Below are positions 22,867 to 34,710 of a stretch of DNA of 64,000 nucleotides, piece by piece; the first letter of the stretch is position 1, and every line of letters begins with the position of its first letter. Under the pieces are notes generated by a model that was not told the DNA's origin, searched no databases, and saw only the letters and a list, made by a program, of their open reading frames with translations. The stretch covers positions 18,823,443 to 18,887,442 of the forward strand of contig NC_003071.7 in the NCBI RefSeq assembly GCF_000001735.4. The letters run 5' to 3'. Position numbers and translations under genes: made by a program. The stretch is from Arabidopsis thaliana. Its lineage: Eukaryota; Streptophyta; Magnoliopsida; Brassicales; Brassicaceae.

Positions 22867-23682
22867 CTACAATTTCAAACAAAACTCATTATAAACCAAA
22901 TTATATAGAAAAAATGAAGAACATGATCATGCAAACTCCAACCTCTAAAAATAAAAAGTCTCACCTTTTTGGTGAAAACAATTATTGATAATTTGTTAAA
23001 ATTAGTTGTTTGGTTTGGTCATTTAATACCAACATATATAAATTGACTTGAATTTTAAGACTATGTTAAAAAGAAGTAGGATAAAAATGTGTTATTTGGA
23101 TTGGTCATATAATAAAAACATTTGATAAATAAAGATGATTATTTATTATTAGGATGCTAATTACATGGTTTTTCAAGCACTATCTCAACCAGAAAATGAG
23201 AAGAAAATAAAAAGAAGAAGCTTAGATGCTCAACTATCCCGTCTTTATGTCAAACGATTCTGATGGACCCAAATCCATCATTTATGCGCAATTTTCATAA
23301 TAGCTACGCGTCTCCCGCATGTCGAACCGGGCTTCCATCAAAGTGATAGAATCACAGACGACTAGTTGTTTTTGTTAAAAGCTGAAAACAAAAACTTATA
23401 TAGTTAATGCATTGTAGTGGAAATGGGAGATTTCATGACTAGTCTTATTATTTCAGAAAAATAATCTGATACAAAGCTAGAACTTTTTTTGTTTCTATCT
23501 TGATTGTTGAAGCGTTAATTCTCAGAAGACTTGTAAGTTAAAGATGGATTTTATTTATTTTATTCATTTAAAATTGTTAGATTAATCAATGATAAATCAA
23601 ACGTTTATTTATGGAATAAAATATGACAAAAAACATCAAAGATAAATCTGTGCATGCATATATACGAGAAAATAAATAAAAA
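22867..23682. other. AT-rich gap upstream of the remnant and 3' of BAL
   Basis: No clear ORF. A donor-like AAAAAG|GTGAGA on the minus strand near 22967 could mark an earlier exon of the remnant, but the sequence before it is not convincing. Confidence 0.35.
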
Positions 23683-24306
23683 TTAAGACGGCCGTTGATA
23701 CGCACACCAAACAGGAACGCCGGTGACTACACGACCACCACCATAACCAGCAGTCGAAACCATTGATGAAGATGTCCTCGGTCTCCACATTTGATTATTC
23801 CTCGCCGCCGCCGTAGCTTGCCAAGAACACGCAGCATAATCCACCGGAGCCACCGCAAACGACGACGACGGCAACGATGATTTATGATCATTACCGTCAG
23901 GTTTCACCATGATAGACACATTGACGATTCCGCATTTGTCACCATACTCATCTCTCAACCTGTAACTCAAGAAATTCAAATGCCCTTGTGGAGCAAAACC
24001 TCCCATGAAATCCGTCACCGGAATCTTGGCGTAACCTACGTTTTTGTCCCTCCCACTACCACTTGTGCGATAGTAAACCTCAATGGATATAAACCTTACA
24101 CTTGCGTTTATTGGCATCTCCATATCAAATCTATCTTTCCAAATTGGATAACTCCCTCCTAGTTCATCCACTTTGGAAGCCCAAGATTTCTCATCGATTC
24201 TCACAACGCTGTATGTTTTCTTCTTCAATGGTTTTCGATCTACCTTGAGTCCTTCCGCTGAGATTACCTCAATCTCCAGTGATCTTTTGAATGTTGAATA
24301 CGACAT
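23683..24306 (-). CDS. BAP2: C2-domain protein, BON1-associated protein 2
   Basis: An intronless frame of 207 residues starts MSYSTFKRSLEIEVISAEGL. A C2 domain fills about residues 7-140 (LEIEVISAEGLK, YSVVRIDEKSWASKV, PIWKDRFDMEMP, RFISIEVYYRTS, GYAKIPVTDF), followed by a Ser/Ala/Gly-rich tail ending WCAYQRPS. This is BAL/BAP2, the paralogue of BAP1. Both bind the copine BON1 at membranes and restrain cell death and defence responses. The aspartates of Ca-binding C2 loops are not all obvious, so Ca-dependence cannot be judged. The gene stands alone, with 3.5 kb of gene-free DNA upstream. Confidence 0.94.
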   Translation of the reverse strand: MSYSTFKRSLEIEVISAEGLKVDRKPLKKKTYSVVRIDEKSWASKVDELGGSYPIWKDRFDMEMPINASVRFISIEVYYRTSGSGRDKNVGYAKIPVTDFMGGFAPQGHLNFLSYRLRDEYGDKCGIVNVSIMVKPDGNDHKSSLPSSSFAVAPVDYAACSWQATAAARNNQMWRPRTSSSMVSTAGYGGGRVVTGVPVWCAYQRPS

Positions 24307-27300
24307 GGTGTGTTTTGTGTGTTTTATGTTTCTATATGTATAAGTCTAATCCTCTTTGCAGGAGATTCCTTATTGTTTCGTTTCGTGAGATTTGTTAGAG
24401 AGGATGAGTTTATATTATATAGCTTAGCTAAATTGACTGAGGAACACCGTCCCTTTTCGTAGTTGTTTCCAGTCACTTTCTATTATTTTTTTTGTTCTAA
24501 GTATCTTTTTTTCTCGGAAAGTGCAAACAAAATTTATTTTCTCACATTTTGTTTTTGGTTTAAATTGTATTTTTCTCACACTAGACCGTTTGTACAATTT
24601 TAAATTTTTTAATCCTAACGGGTATATATTCTTTTCTTATCACGTAACGGACCGGGTATATATTTTTATTCTGAATTTTGATTTCTACATAAAATATAAT
24701 TCCATGCTTTTCTCAGGGGATGATGGAATAAAATAGATAGGAATAATGACGTGGTCGATCGGATGGTTCCTCGATGCTTTGGCCGGTGGCATGATCAACG
24801 GTGGTGTGCGGCGTGACTACATAGATGCGTGTTATTAATTTGATTTGATGACGACATCACTACATAATTAACTTATTTGCTTAATTTCCTTAAAGTCAGA
24901 ATTATTAATGGTTTGTTTTAAAAGATTATTCAGTAGCATTTTCCAAAGAATAGACGCCTCTCCACTACAAAAGACATCTTCATATTCGCTTTGTTCAAAT
25001 ACTTTTTGTTTTCCGAAAAAGAAAGAAAGAAGAGAAAGGCTCTCAGGCCTTAGAAATTTCACGGATGTCTTTTTTTGTTATACAAAGTTTTGTCAACAAG
25101 TGCAATTTGTTATAATACGCATGCATTCACGAAATTAGAACCTTAGTTTGAACAGAATTATGAAAGTAGTAACTTGAAGAATACAATTGTGTACGTAATG
25201 TTTTGGGAAAAGTCAATGGAGTCGTTGATACGGCACGTGTCGAACACAAGCGATTAAGTTGACTTGTTTCTGAAGGAAACTGTGGCGACAATTCGAACGA
25301 AGTTTCAGGTATTTTTTGCATCATTCTTGCCAAACGTCGACGGGACGCGTTTTTTTTTTGTCTGCACCAAAATAATCGACTTTTAAAACCTGTGATCCAT
25401 AGCCAGTTAATAATTTCAATAACAATTTTATCACAAAATGTAACAGACTATATATAAATTAATCGTATATCTTCACTTTTGAGACTAATGTAACAAACGT
25501 GCTCTTATCATATAGTGATTGAAACATTTAAGGAGCAATTAAACCCCCTCGTTAACACGAAAAGCTGTGATGGCCATTGGCATTGCACGAAGAACAACTT
25601 ACCGTCCCAGAACACACTAGAGCCGCTGCCGCGCTTTCTCACATTTGCGTATATATATAATTTTGATCAATTATTTTGACGTAACAGTTAATTACATTAA
25701 TACAAATTGGTATTGTAGTCGTAGTTACGTGATTTATCCCAATTCAAAGTGGATGTAGGTAATAGCTGGGAAAGGTAAAAACTGAAAAATCTTGGCCAAC
25801 AAACACATGCATGCATGGCTATACATTGTAAATTACATATGTCAGCAGCATCGTGTCGTGAGCTAAGCTAAATAGCTGTGGAAATGTTCATATATTTAAC
25901 AATAGTTTAAAACTGCAACGATGTGGTCGCTCACTCTATAATGTATTTTTGCGAGATATTATTATATGTATATTATCATATGACCCAAGATGACCGATGG
26001 GCTTAGCTTGCAGTACTGATGAATAAATCATTACAGACTGTTTCTGGAAATTTGTTGTTTGTTGCCCAGTTATTTCATGGCACATGGATTAGGCACTCAT
26101 ATCAACTATGTAGTACTTTTTCTACAATGTTGTCGTGTTGACTTGATAAAAGTATACAGTCAATCTAGGTCAATATCTACTAGTTCTTTCTTATACCGTT
26201 TTTGGTGGATAGCGGGAATGGAATTGCTAATTCTAACTTACAAGGTATGGTTTACGAATATTGTAAGTGTTTTTTTTTAGAATGCCAATTCAGATATTCA
26301 AAAAACGGAGAACATGTACTAGTCATTAAATATAGAGTAATAGAGTTAAAAATCTATAAATTTTGACCGAATACATATAAAAATATAAAAAATTAGAATA
26401 ATCACCAAGTATTTCTCGGTGCTTATTAATATAAGAAGATAGAATTTAAAAATGGCTACCAAAAACAAAAATAATAAAAATATTTATTAAAATAAGCAAA
26501 TTGTTAATTAGATAATTCAACAGATTTGAAATTTATAATCGGCCACTTGTTTTTTCTTTTATAATTAGAGACTCTCAAACCAAAATCTAAAGTAATTTAC
26601 ACGATATGTATATATAAAGTCAGGTCTAAACCACTGAATTTAGAGATCCGATCCGTTGATGGGAAAACTCAACCCACATTATCAATTCTGTGGAAAAAAG
26701 ATTGTGATTTATTTATATTTTTTGTGTGGAACACATGTATGTACTATAACTGTGTAGTACATGCATATGTAATTTCAAGTACTCGTTAAAGAAAACAGAC
26801 CAGCAAATTGTCTTAGTAACATTTTTCCACATACCATCTAATCGTTCATGACATCGTTTTGCTTATGTCACGTTTATGACGCTTGTATGAATGTGTTCGG
26901 CTGTTGGTGTACCAAATATACGACAAATGCGAAACATAAGAGAAAAAGATAAGTTAAACGTTATACCTAAGGAAACAAATTTGGAGTCTTCACTTTTGGT
27001 CGTCCTCAGCAAACAAATTTGGTGTATATAATAATCAAAATAGGCGAAGTCCTATAAATTGTTTGCCAACAAAATATAAATTGTCAAACTAGTATTCGCC
27101 ACAAATGCACTTTTGAGTTAAAATTGAATCACGTGTGAAGAAGTTGTTGGACTTTGTTTACATCCTTTGGATCAAGTCTTAAAGTCGTTCTATGGACATT
27201 TGAGAAATCTACGGGAAATAGAGGCAAAAGAAAAAGAAATCAAATATAGTAGTAGGTTTTAAAACATACATACTTTGTACCAAAGCTTAATGGCGCCATC

Positions 27301-27805
27301 AATGAATGAAATAGTTGATGTGATTGTAGCTGAATGATTGCTAGTTACTTGTTGTGCTCGTTTGAGGATAAATCTTATGATTTCAAATTTCCAATATCTT
27401 TGAAAATCGTTCAAAGTAAGATATAAACATACCTTTGAAAGAGAAATTAGTATATAAACAAATAAAACTAATTATAGTTTTCAAAATGATAACTGTAGAT
27501 GATTAACTATTTTCTCTCACTAATTTACTAACATATCCTTGATAAAACTTGTAATCTAGATAGATAGAATATAAAAAGACGTAATCTATTATATACAAAA
27601 CAAATTTGTATTTGAGGATTTTTTTTATTTATAATTATAATTAATAGTTTTCAAAAAATTAAGCATTAACGCTGCGTTTTTCATTATTCATTTTTTTGCA
27701 GATTGGTTCATTATTGGGAAACAATAGAAACGTAAAACGCAGCGTATAAAAAAGATTATTATCCAGTAAGTCAGTAACTTACACAGATTCTCTAGCACAA
27801 CTGCC
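24307..27805. other. 3.5-kb gene-poor region between BAL and FtsY
   Basis: The longest gene-free stretch in the window. The first 100-200 bp are the BAL leader and promoter. A few short frames (24521, 24868, 24908, 25127, 26059) lack coding character or conserved motifs. The sequence is AT-rich with many short A/T tracts. I see no transposase fragment, tRNA or tandem array. A 12-bp inverted repeat near the FtsY end is listed separately. The region may contain old decayed transposon DNA that cannot be recognised by eye. Confidence 0.4.
27669..27745. repeat. 12-bp perfect inverted repeat upstream of FtsY
   Basis: ACGCTGCGTTTT (27669-27680) and AAAACGCAGCGT (27734-27745) are exact reverse complements 53 bp apart and end 60 bp before the FtsY ATG. 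The GC-rich core stands out in an AT-rich context. It could be the ends of a tiny MITE or a paired regulatory site. Confidence 0.55.
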
Positions 27806-29960
27806 ATGGCAACTTCTTCTGCTCACCTCTCGTTTCTCGCCGGACGTATATCGCCGTTCTCCTCCGAACGGATCGGATTATTTCCTCTCAGAGGAGAATT
27901 TCGTCCACGAATGACCCGGTTCCGGTGCTCGGCCGGACCGAGCGGATTCTTCACGCGGCTGGGTCGGTTGATTAAGGAGAAGGCCAAAAGCGACGTGGAG
28001 AAAGTTTTCTCCGGATTCTCTAAGACTAGGGAAAATCTAGCAGTCATCGACGAGCTCTTACTCTTCTGGAATCTTGCTGAAACAGACCGAGTTCTTGATG
28101 AATTGGAAGAGGTTTTTTAATTTTAAAGCCATCTTAATTCGAATTATTGTTGATTCTCTGGGTTTCAGATGCAAATGGAGTTTCCCTGAAACCTAATAGT
28201 GGGAATAATTCAATGTAGGCGCTTTTGGTTTCTGATTTTGGACCGAAGATTACTGTTAGAATTGTGGAGAGGCTAAGAGAGGATATCATGTCAGGAAAAC
28301 TCAAATCAGGAAGCGAGATTAAGGTTGATTTGAACGAAATTGTGGTTATGTTAGGGATTAGGGTTTATAGCTAGTTGATTGTACTTCTGAATGGTGTAGG
28401 ATGCATTGAAGGAAAGTGTGTTGGAGATGCTGGCTAAGAAAAACAGCAAGACAGAGCTTCAATTGGGTTTTAGGTTCTCTTCATTTAGCTGTGTTACTTG
28501 TTATTCTTTCACGCCTCTGCTCTGTTGAAGTGGAGTTATGAAAGATTGTGGTTCTAAGTCTGGTTATATGTTATGGTGTATCAGGAAACCAGCTGTTATA
28601 ATGATTGTTGGAGTGAACGGAGGTGGGAAGACGACATCTCTTGGTAAGGAAATTGGCATTAATGCTTTAGAGTGGGAATTCAAATGACTAGCTGGTTTGC
28701 TTTGGCTTAGCCACAGAAAGATTTATGTGAAAGATTCTGGCTTTTGTTTTTCAGGAAAGCTGGCTCATAGATTGAAAAATGAAGGAACTAAGGTACACCT
28801 TTCATGTTTGATATCATGTAAACTAGATCCTTTTTGTTCTTCTCTTGAGAGTTGAGACTAGAAAGTGGTTGCTCAAATAGGTGATGAGAAATTTTGCCAG
28901 GGTAGGTAGAAATAGAATTGAGTATCAGTATGTTCATCAGCAATCCTGCGATGATTTGTCATAGGTATTAATGGCAGCAGGTGATACATTTAGAGCAGCA
29001 GCAAGTGACCAATTAGAGATATGGGCAGAGAGGACTGGGTGTGAGATTGTTGTGGCTGAAGGAGACAAGGCTAAAGCAGCCACGGGTAAACCAATGCATT
29101 GTTATTTTGGCTTGCCAGTATCGGTGTTTGGTGCACAAACAACTTTAACATGTTTGTTCTGTTTCTGAATAGTTCTCTCAAAGGCTGTGAAAAGGGGGAA
29201 GGAGGAAGGTTATGATGTTGTACTGTGCGACACATCTGGACGTAAGCATACAAGAGTTTGCTTGCTGACTTAAAAAACATGCTTATGTACCGTCTTTACT
29301 GAATCTGAGGAACATTACACCTCTTTATGTAAGGTCTCCATACTAATTACAGTTTGATGGAGGAGTTGATTGCGTGCAAAAAAGCAGTGGGCAAGATTGT
29401 CTCTGGTGCACCTAATGTGAGTGAGCCTTTTTACTTATCCTATTCTGTTATCTTGCTTATATTATTACACTCTGTTAGTCTCCAATTTCGATCATGCGTT
29501 AGCTAAAAATAATATTTTACGGAATTGTTAGGAGATCCTACTTGTCCTTGATGGAAACACTGGTTTGAACATGCTTCCACAAGCTAGAGAATTCAACGAG
29601 GTACCATACGAAACTACCTAAACCTAGTGATTCTGGCTCCCCAAACTAGAATTTCTTCGTAAAATCTTGAGGTTTCTGGGTTACATTTTTTTCAGGTTGT
29701 TGGTATCACCGGTTTGATATTGACGAAACTAGATGGCTCTGCTAGAGGAGGCTGTGTGGTAAATATCTCATAAAATTTTTGATCTCATTCAAAGCTCTTA
29801 TTTTTCATTAGCTCTGTCATTGAAACTGGTTCTCCATGTCTTGCAGGTCAGTGTGGTTGAGGAATTGGGCATTCCCGTAAAGTTTATCGGTGTAGGAGAA
29901 GCTGTAGAAGATCTCCAACCTTTTGATCCGGAGGCTTTTGTGAATGCTATATTCTCTTAA
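27806..29960 (+). CDS. CPFTSY: Chloroplast SRP receptor FtsY
   Basis: Eleven exons (27806-28111, 28219-28323, 28400-28473, 28585-28643, 28755-28792, 28965-29085, 29173-29241, 29334-29416, 29532-29600, 29696-29758, 29847-29960) give 366 residues. The Ser/Arg-rich start [18 protein letters not shown] is a plastid transit peptide of about 40 residues. The NG domain of SRP GTPases follows: N domain about 60-155, G1 loop GVNGGGKT at 171-178, [15 protein letters not shown]3 DTSGR at 254-258, G4 TKLDG at 318-322, and the closing [22 protein letters not shown]. The acidic A domain of bacterial FtsY is absent, as in known chloroplast forms. It docks cpSRP54 with light-harvesting proteins at the thylakoid Alb3 translocase. 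The mutant was also found as frd4, affecting root ferric reductase. Confidence 0.95.
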
Positions 29961-30330
29961 GCCATAAAACCTCGTCTTCTTCAAAAAGCTATCATCTTCA
30001 ACGCAGGCCAGAGCCAAGTGGAAAATTCACAGTGAATTCGCCGGAGATGCAAATGGAAGCATTCCTTATTTTCTTGGAGATCTTAGGTTGACAAGCTTTT
30101 TCTGCAATGGATGCAAGTTTCGATTTTTAATGATGTGACAAAGCTCGTTTGCACACTGATAGTGATCACACAAGAATGTAACGAGTCATAGGAACTGCTT
30201 GTGTCTCGTCTCACTACTATTTTGTATATTGTTAATGTTGTATTTGAAAGGAATTACAAAGATTGATAAAAGAACAATGAGGGGAGGAAAACCGTAAAAA
30301 AGAAAGAAAAAAAAATGAAACTTTTTTAAA
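29961..30330. other. 3' region of FtsY
   Basis: 3' UTR and AT-rich spacer up to the tandem repeats. A minus-strand low-complexity frame at 30186 is not a gene. Confidence 0.4.
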
Positions 30331-30334
30331 AAAT

Positions 30335-31260
30335 ATTCATAACTTGTATATAATCCACAAAACGATGCAAAGGTCAAATGACATGATCCATAATTCGATT
30401 AGTTTTCATATCATTTTGTAAAAATTAATATTCAAATTTAAAAATAAAAACTGTAAAAATGAAAGAATAAAAAACAAAAATTTAAAACTTTTGAAAATAT
30501 ATTAATATGAAACTTGTATATTAATTCTACAAAACATTGTGAAAACAAGTTGAATTAGTGGTATCGGCATACGACTTCAAATGACAAGATCCAAAATCCG
30601 GTTAATTTTTATTTTATTTTGTAAATCTAATATCCAAATTAAAAGTTAAAAACCATAAAAAAGAAAAAAAAACAAAAATTTTAAAATTTTTCGAAAATGT
30701 TAATAATTTGTATATTAGATCTACAAAACGATGCGAAAACAAGTTAAATTAGTGGAATCGGCTAACGATCAAAAACTGTAAGAAAGAAAAGAACAAAAAT
30801 AAAATTTATAAAAAACCTCTTAGAAAAATATTAATAACATGTATATTAAATCTATAAAACGATGTGAAAAACAAGTTGAATTAGTGGAATCGGCTAACGA
30901 TCAAATGACTAGGTCAAATGACAGGATCCAAAATCCGGTTAGTTTCCATATCATTTTGTAAATTTAATATCCAAATTAAAATTTGAAAACCGTAAGAAAG
31001 AAAAGAACAAAAATCACCTTTAAAAAAAATATATTAATAACTTGTATATTAAATCTACTAAACGATGCGAAAACAAGTTGAATTTGTGGAATCGGCTAAC
31101 GATCAAATGATTAGGTCAAATGACAGGATTCAAAATCCGGTCAGCTTTCATATCATTTTATAAATTTAATATCCAAATTAAATTTGAAAACCCTTAGATG
31201 GGAAAAAATCAAAATTTTAAAACCTTATAAAAAAATATTCATAACTTCTATCTCAGTTTG
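30335..31260. repeat. Degenerate tandem repeat array, about five units of 130-200 bp
   Basis: A unit containing GTGGAATCGGCTAACGATC recurs with GTGG at 30558, 30752, 30884 and 31086 (spacing 194, 132, 202 bp). A more diverged copy at about 30360 keeps the following block. Each full unit continues with GGATCCAAAATCCGGTTAG, CATATCATTTTGTAAATTTA and an A-rich tract with GTATATTAAATCTAC, then GATGCGAAAACAAGTTGAAT. The third copy is truncated. Adjacent copies differ at roughly one base in ten by eye. A second locus of the same family is at 54.3-54.9 kb. No ORF crosses it. Confidence 0.75.
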
Positions 31261-31487
31261 TAAATCTAAGTAATTTAAGGGCTAAAAAGAAAATAGGGCT
31301 AAGAATTGACTTTTATGGCGGGCTGAAATTGATATTGTTGGGCTTTGAAGAATTGCACCTTAGTCCTGAGCCCAAACGACACCATCTCTAATCTTACGGC
31401 AAAGCAGTCCTCCACCAGACCACCACCGTTATCGGAAACGAATTCCCCAGTCTCTCCGTCGCGATCTCCGTCGCTGATTGTCACGAA

Positions 31488-31646
31488 TTACGATTCACGA
31501 AGCCGAATATTTTTATTGAAATAACCATTAGAACTTAGAACCGCCAAAACAGATCCTAGAGCGAGTATCTTCACCGCCATAGCGTTCATGCAAGTCTTCG
31601 TCACCGGATCTTCACTAGCGCCGACGATATAATTAGAAAAAACCAT
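31488..31646 (-). CDS. Candidate small hydrophobic protein, 52 residues
   Basis: Reading the minus strand, ATG at 31646 opens 52 codons to TAA: MVFSNYIVGASEDPVTKTC..., a hydrophobic AMAVKILALGSVLAVLSS (about 23-39) and a basic end NKNIRLRES. Upstream is a plausible promoter: TATAAATA at about 31800-31793, telo-box-like ACCCTAG at about 31735-31729, and a purine-rich leader of about 120 nt. Codons show no stop-rich drift. This supports a real, possibly membrane-anchored, microprotein, but no family was recognised and no second exon was established. TAIR may list a non-coding or pseudogene locus here. It is too short for usual ORF cut-offs. Confidence 0.45.
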   Translation of the reverse strand: MVFSNYIVGASEDPVTKTCMNAMAVKILALGSVLAVLSSNGYFNKNIRLRES

Positions 31647-31875
31647 AACCGTTTCTCTGAACCGCTGATCGATTAGGTTATATACAAAGAAGACTTTTGA
31701 AGATCCTCAACGTAAAGAGGATTCGATTCTAGGGTTTTTTTCTTCTCCTTAGTGCGAGATTTTCTTATCTCTTAATGATGAAGTAAGTCCGTATTTATAG
31801 ATTGGTGTGAGTTAATTAATTTCCTTTTTTTATAAAACAAAATATTACCGTTACATTACATATTCTCCGGTTTAC

Positions 31876-31934
31876 CGTTGCATACAACCGTTTAATATAA
31901 ACGTTGCATACAACCGTTTAATATAAACGTTGCT
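31876..31934. repeat. 26-bp direct repeat, 2.2 copies
   Basis: The unit CGTTGCATACAACCGTTTAA plus TATAAA occurs twice without change and then starts a third time (CGTTGC). Confidence 0.8.
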
Positions 31935-32433
31935 GTGTGAAGTGCACGCTCTTGTTCCTCTTATCATTTGTGTGAAAATACATCAAATATCACCTTGTTT
32001 TTTTGTCAAGTGCTCTCGTTTGAATTTTTTTTTGGTTATAAAGTCATATTTCCCAATTTGCATAATGATATACAAATATAAACCGGATGGCCCAAAAAGG
32101 CGAAAACCATTAGTAGTACTGGCCCAAATTGCTTCTTCATAAAATTAATTGTTTTCGGCCTCAATACTATTTCATGTTTTTTGGGTCAACAACGTCCAAG
32201 TACCCTTTATATAACATAAATAAGGATTGTTAGAAAAGAATAATTTTGATGTGTCACGATTATTTTATCAACCAATCACTGATCTCTAGGAGAAAAAGTG
32301 AGGACCCATAGTTTAAGCGACACTCTTTGGTTAAAGAATAAAGATTAGATCGGTCCAATTTATATATTTACATGTTCCGCCATTATCATCTTCTAATTTG
32401 AAAACTCTTCATCATTCCCTACCACCGGATTCA

Positions 32434-34311
32434 ATGGCGGCGAAAATTCCCGGAGTGATCGCTTTGTTCGACGTCGACGGTACTCTCACAGCTCCAAGGA
32501 AGGAAGCTACTCCAGAATTGCTCGATTTTATCCGAGAATTGCGAAAGGTATCTCATTGATCCATCGTTGCTAAGTTCCGTTTCTGTTGGTTGTGTTTATG
32601 CCTACTTAGTGTTTGATATAATGTATGTGAGAGTTTCAGGTCGTCACTATTGGAGTCGTCGGTGGATCTGATCTAAGTAAGATATCTGAGCAGCTTGGCA
32701 AAACAGGTACGACTGTGATCGGATCGGAAAAACTATAACCTGCTGTAGAATTTTCGATTTGGTATTCAAAGAAAGGATATTTTCCTACTTCTATTAGAAT
32801 GGTCTCTTTTGCTCTTTTCTACTATATATGGATGGATCCTTTAAAAGTGGAGACAAACTATATAGATTTTCTCTGCTTCAAATCTTTGACTAGATCCATT
32901 AGTAGCATGCATACAGAAGATCCTTGAAGTCTGTAGATTTGGAATTTGGGATAGCTGCTGATCATTAAGTTGGTTGAGTTCAAATTGTGGAATGAGTTTG
33001 ATTTACCTAAGTCTTAGTTCAAGAAGGAGTTTTAGATCTGGCTCTAATTTTCTTGCCTTGTGAGATTCTCTTGGCTTAAACTTTTGAATTTGTAAATTTT
33101 GCAGTCACAAACGACTATGATTATTGTTTCTCTGAGAATGGTCTTGTCGCCCATAAAGATGGGAAATCCATTGGAATTCAGGTGCATATGAACCTATAGC
33201 TTTACTTACTTACATCCACATTGTTGTTTTATCGTTTCTTAATAGTTTGTATCTTTTTTCTCAGAGCCTGAAGCTGCACCTTGGAGACGATAAACTCAAG
33301 GTAAACTCATATCACTGTCCTTCATGTGTCGTAGCAGCAGTTGCTTTAGTGGTTTTATTGATGTTGAAGTGTATGCAAGTATATATGTATATAGATAGTT
33401 TCTGATAGCGTAAATTGATGATGCAGGAGTTGATAAATTTCACGCTGCACTACATTGCAGACCTGGATATTCCAATTAAGAGGTATAACGTGGATCCAAC
33501 TGCTAGTCTCTAATCATGTTTGCAAAGTGATAAGATGATTTATTTTCTTGAAATTTGTATACATAGGGGAACATTTATTGAATTCCGAAATGGAATGCTC
33601 AATGTATCACCCATTGGTCGCAACTGCAGCCAAGAAGAAAGAGATGAATTTGAGAGATATGATAAGGTAGAAGAAACTATATTTAGTTTGTTCAATTTCT
33701 TATAGAATATATTTTGAGCATTGTCATTCAACACTTTTTTTAAAAGGTTCAAAACATCCGACCAAAGATGGTAGCTGAACTTCGTGAGCGGTTTGCACAT
33801 CTTAACCTTACTTTCTCAATTGGGGGACAGATAAGCTTCGATGTGAGTAGAATCAAAATGTGGATTATAACAATTTCTTAAATCCATTTTTTGAGTCACT
33901 GAGTCTAATCAAATTGTTATGACTTAGGTCTTCCCTAAAGGTTGGGATAAGACTTACTGCTTGCAATACCTCGAGGACTTCAGTGAAATCCATTTCTTCG
34001 GTGACAAGACCTATGAGGTATAAGACTCATCTCAACTCTGCAAATCTATTCATTAGAGTTGTTGTATGGTTTCCGTTGAGCTTGATGGGTAAAAATATGG
34101 CTTTTACTTCTGCAGGGTGGAAATGACTATGAAATCTATGAATCACCAAAAACAATTGGCCATTCAGGTCAGCTACTTGGATATATTATCGTTTAATCTC
34201 TGTATGTTTGTGTTGCGAGATATTTTCATGACAAATAGGATTGTTTCTGTTGTTGCAGTTACGAGTCCAGATGACACAGTGGCAAAATGCAAGGCTCTGT
34301 TCATGTCTTGA
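32434..34311 (+). CDS. PMM: Phosphomannomutase
   Basis: Ten exons (32434-32547, 32640-32706, 33105-33181, 33265-33300, 33427-33482, 33567-33666, 33747-33842, 33928-34017, 34116-34167, 34259-34311) give 246 residues, the normal length for eukaryotic PMM. The HAD-phosphatase motif I FDVDGTLT is at 12-19 with nucleophile D13 and acid/base D15. Other signatures are [56 protein letters not shown] and the terminal SPDDT. The cytosolic enzyme converts mannose-6-phosphate to mannose-1-phosphate for GDP-mannose, feeding ascorbate synthesis, N-glycosylation and GPI anchors. It is single-copy and essential in Arabidopsis. It is convergent with PLIM2a. Confidence 0.96.
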
Positions 34312-34710
34312 AACACTACTCATCTCAAGAACACAGTGTCAAGAGTTTGATTCTTCTTTGGCGAAATCTCACAACTCTTGATTACAAGAAATGGAGAGAA
34401 GTGTGTTTGAATGCTATCTATACCGTATGTTTTGAATTTTGATTCATCAAATAAAATATCTTGTTATAACCTTTTGTTTCAGAACATGGTCCTCAAAGTT
34501 TTAAAACTAAAGGTTAAAAATATCCTCTTCAAAAAAAATTGGATGTTAAAGATTTTGTTTACAACAGATTCTCTCCAAAAAGAGCTTTAAAACTTTACAA
34601 GAATTTACAAGAAGAAACAACAACAATTTGTATTTATATATTCATTAAACAGAAACGCATATAAAAACTTCAAACTTGAGAACTGATAAGATCATTCCTC
34701 CACGACATTT
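34312..34710. other. Convergent 3' regions of PMM and PLIM2a
   Basis: 399 bp between stop codons; presumed 3' UTRs. Nothing else was seen. Confidence 0.45.

Larger units (their letters stand above)
31260..32433. other. Gap around the small ORF, upstream of PMM
   Basis: Contains the candidate small gene (31488-31646, -), site II-like TGGGCT near 31339 and AGCCCA near 31370, the 26-bp minisatellite at 31876-31934, and the PMM promoter (about 32150-32430). No further gene was seen. Confidence 0.45.
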
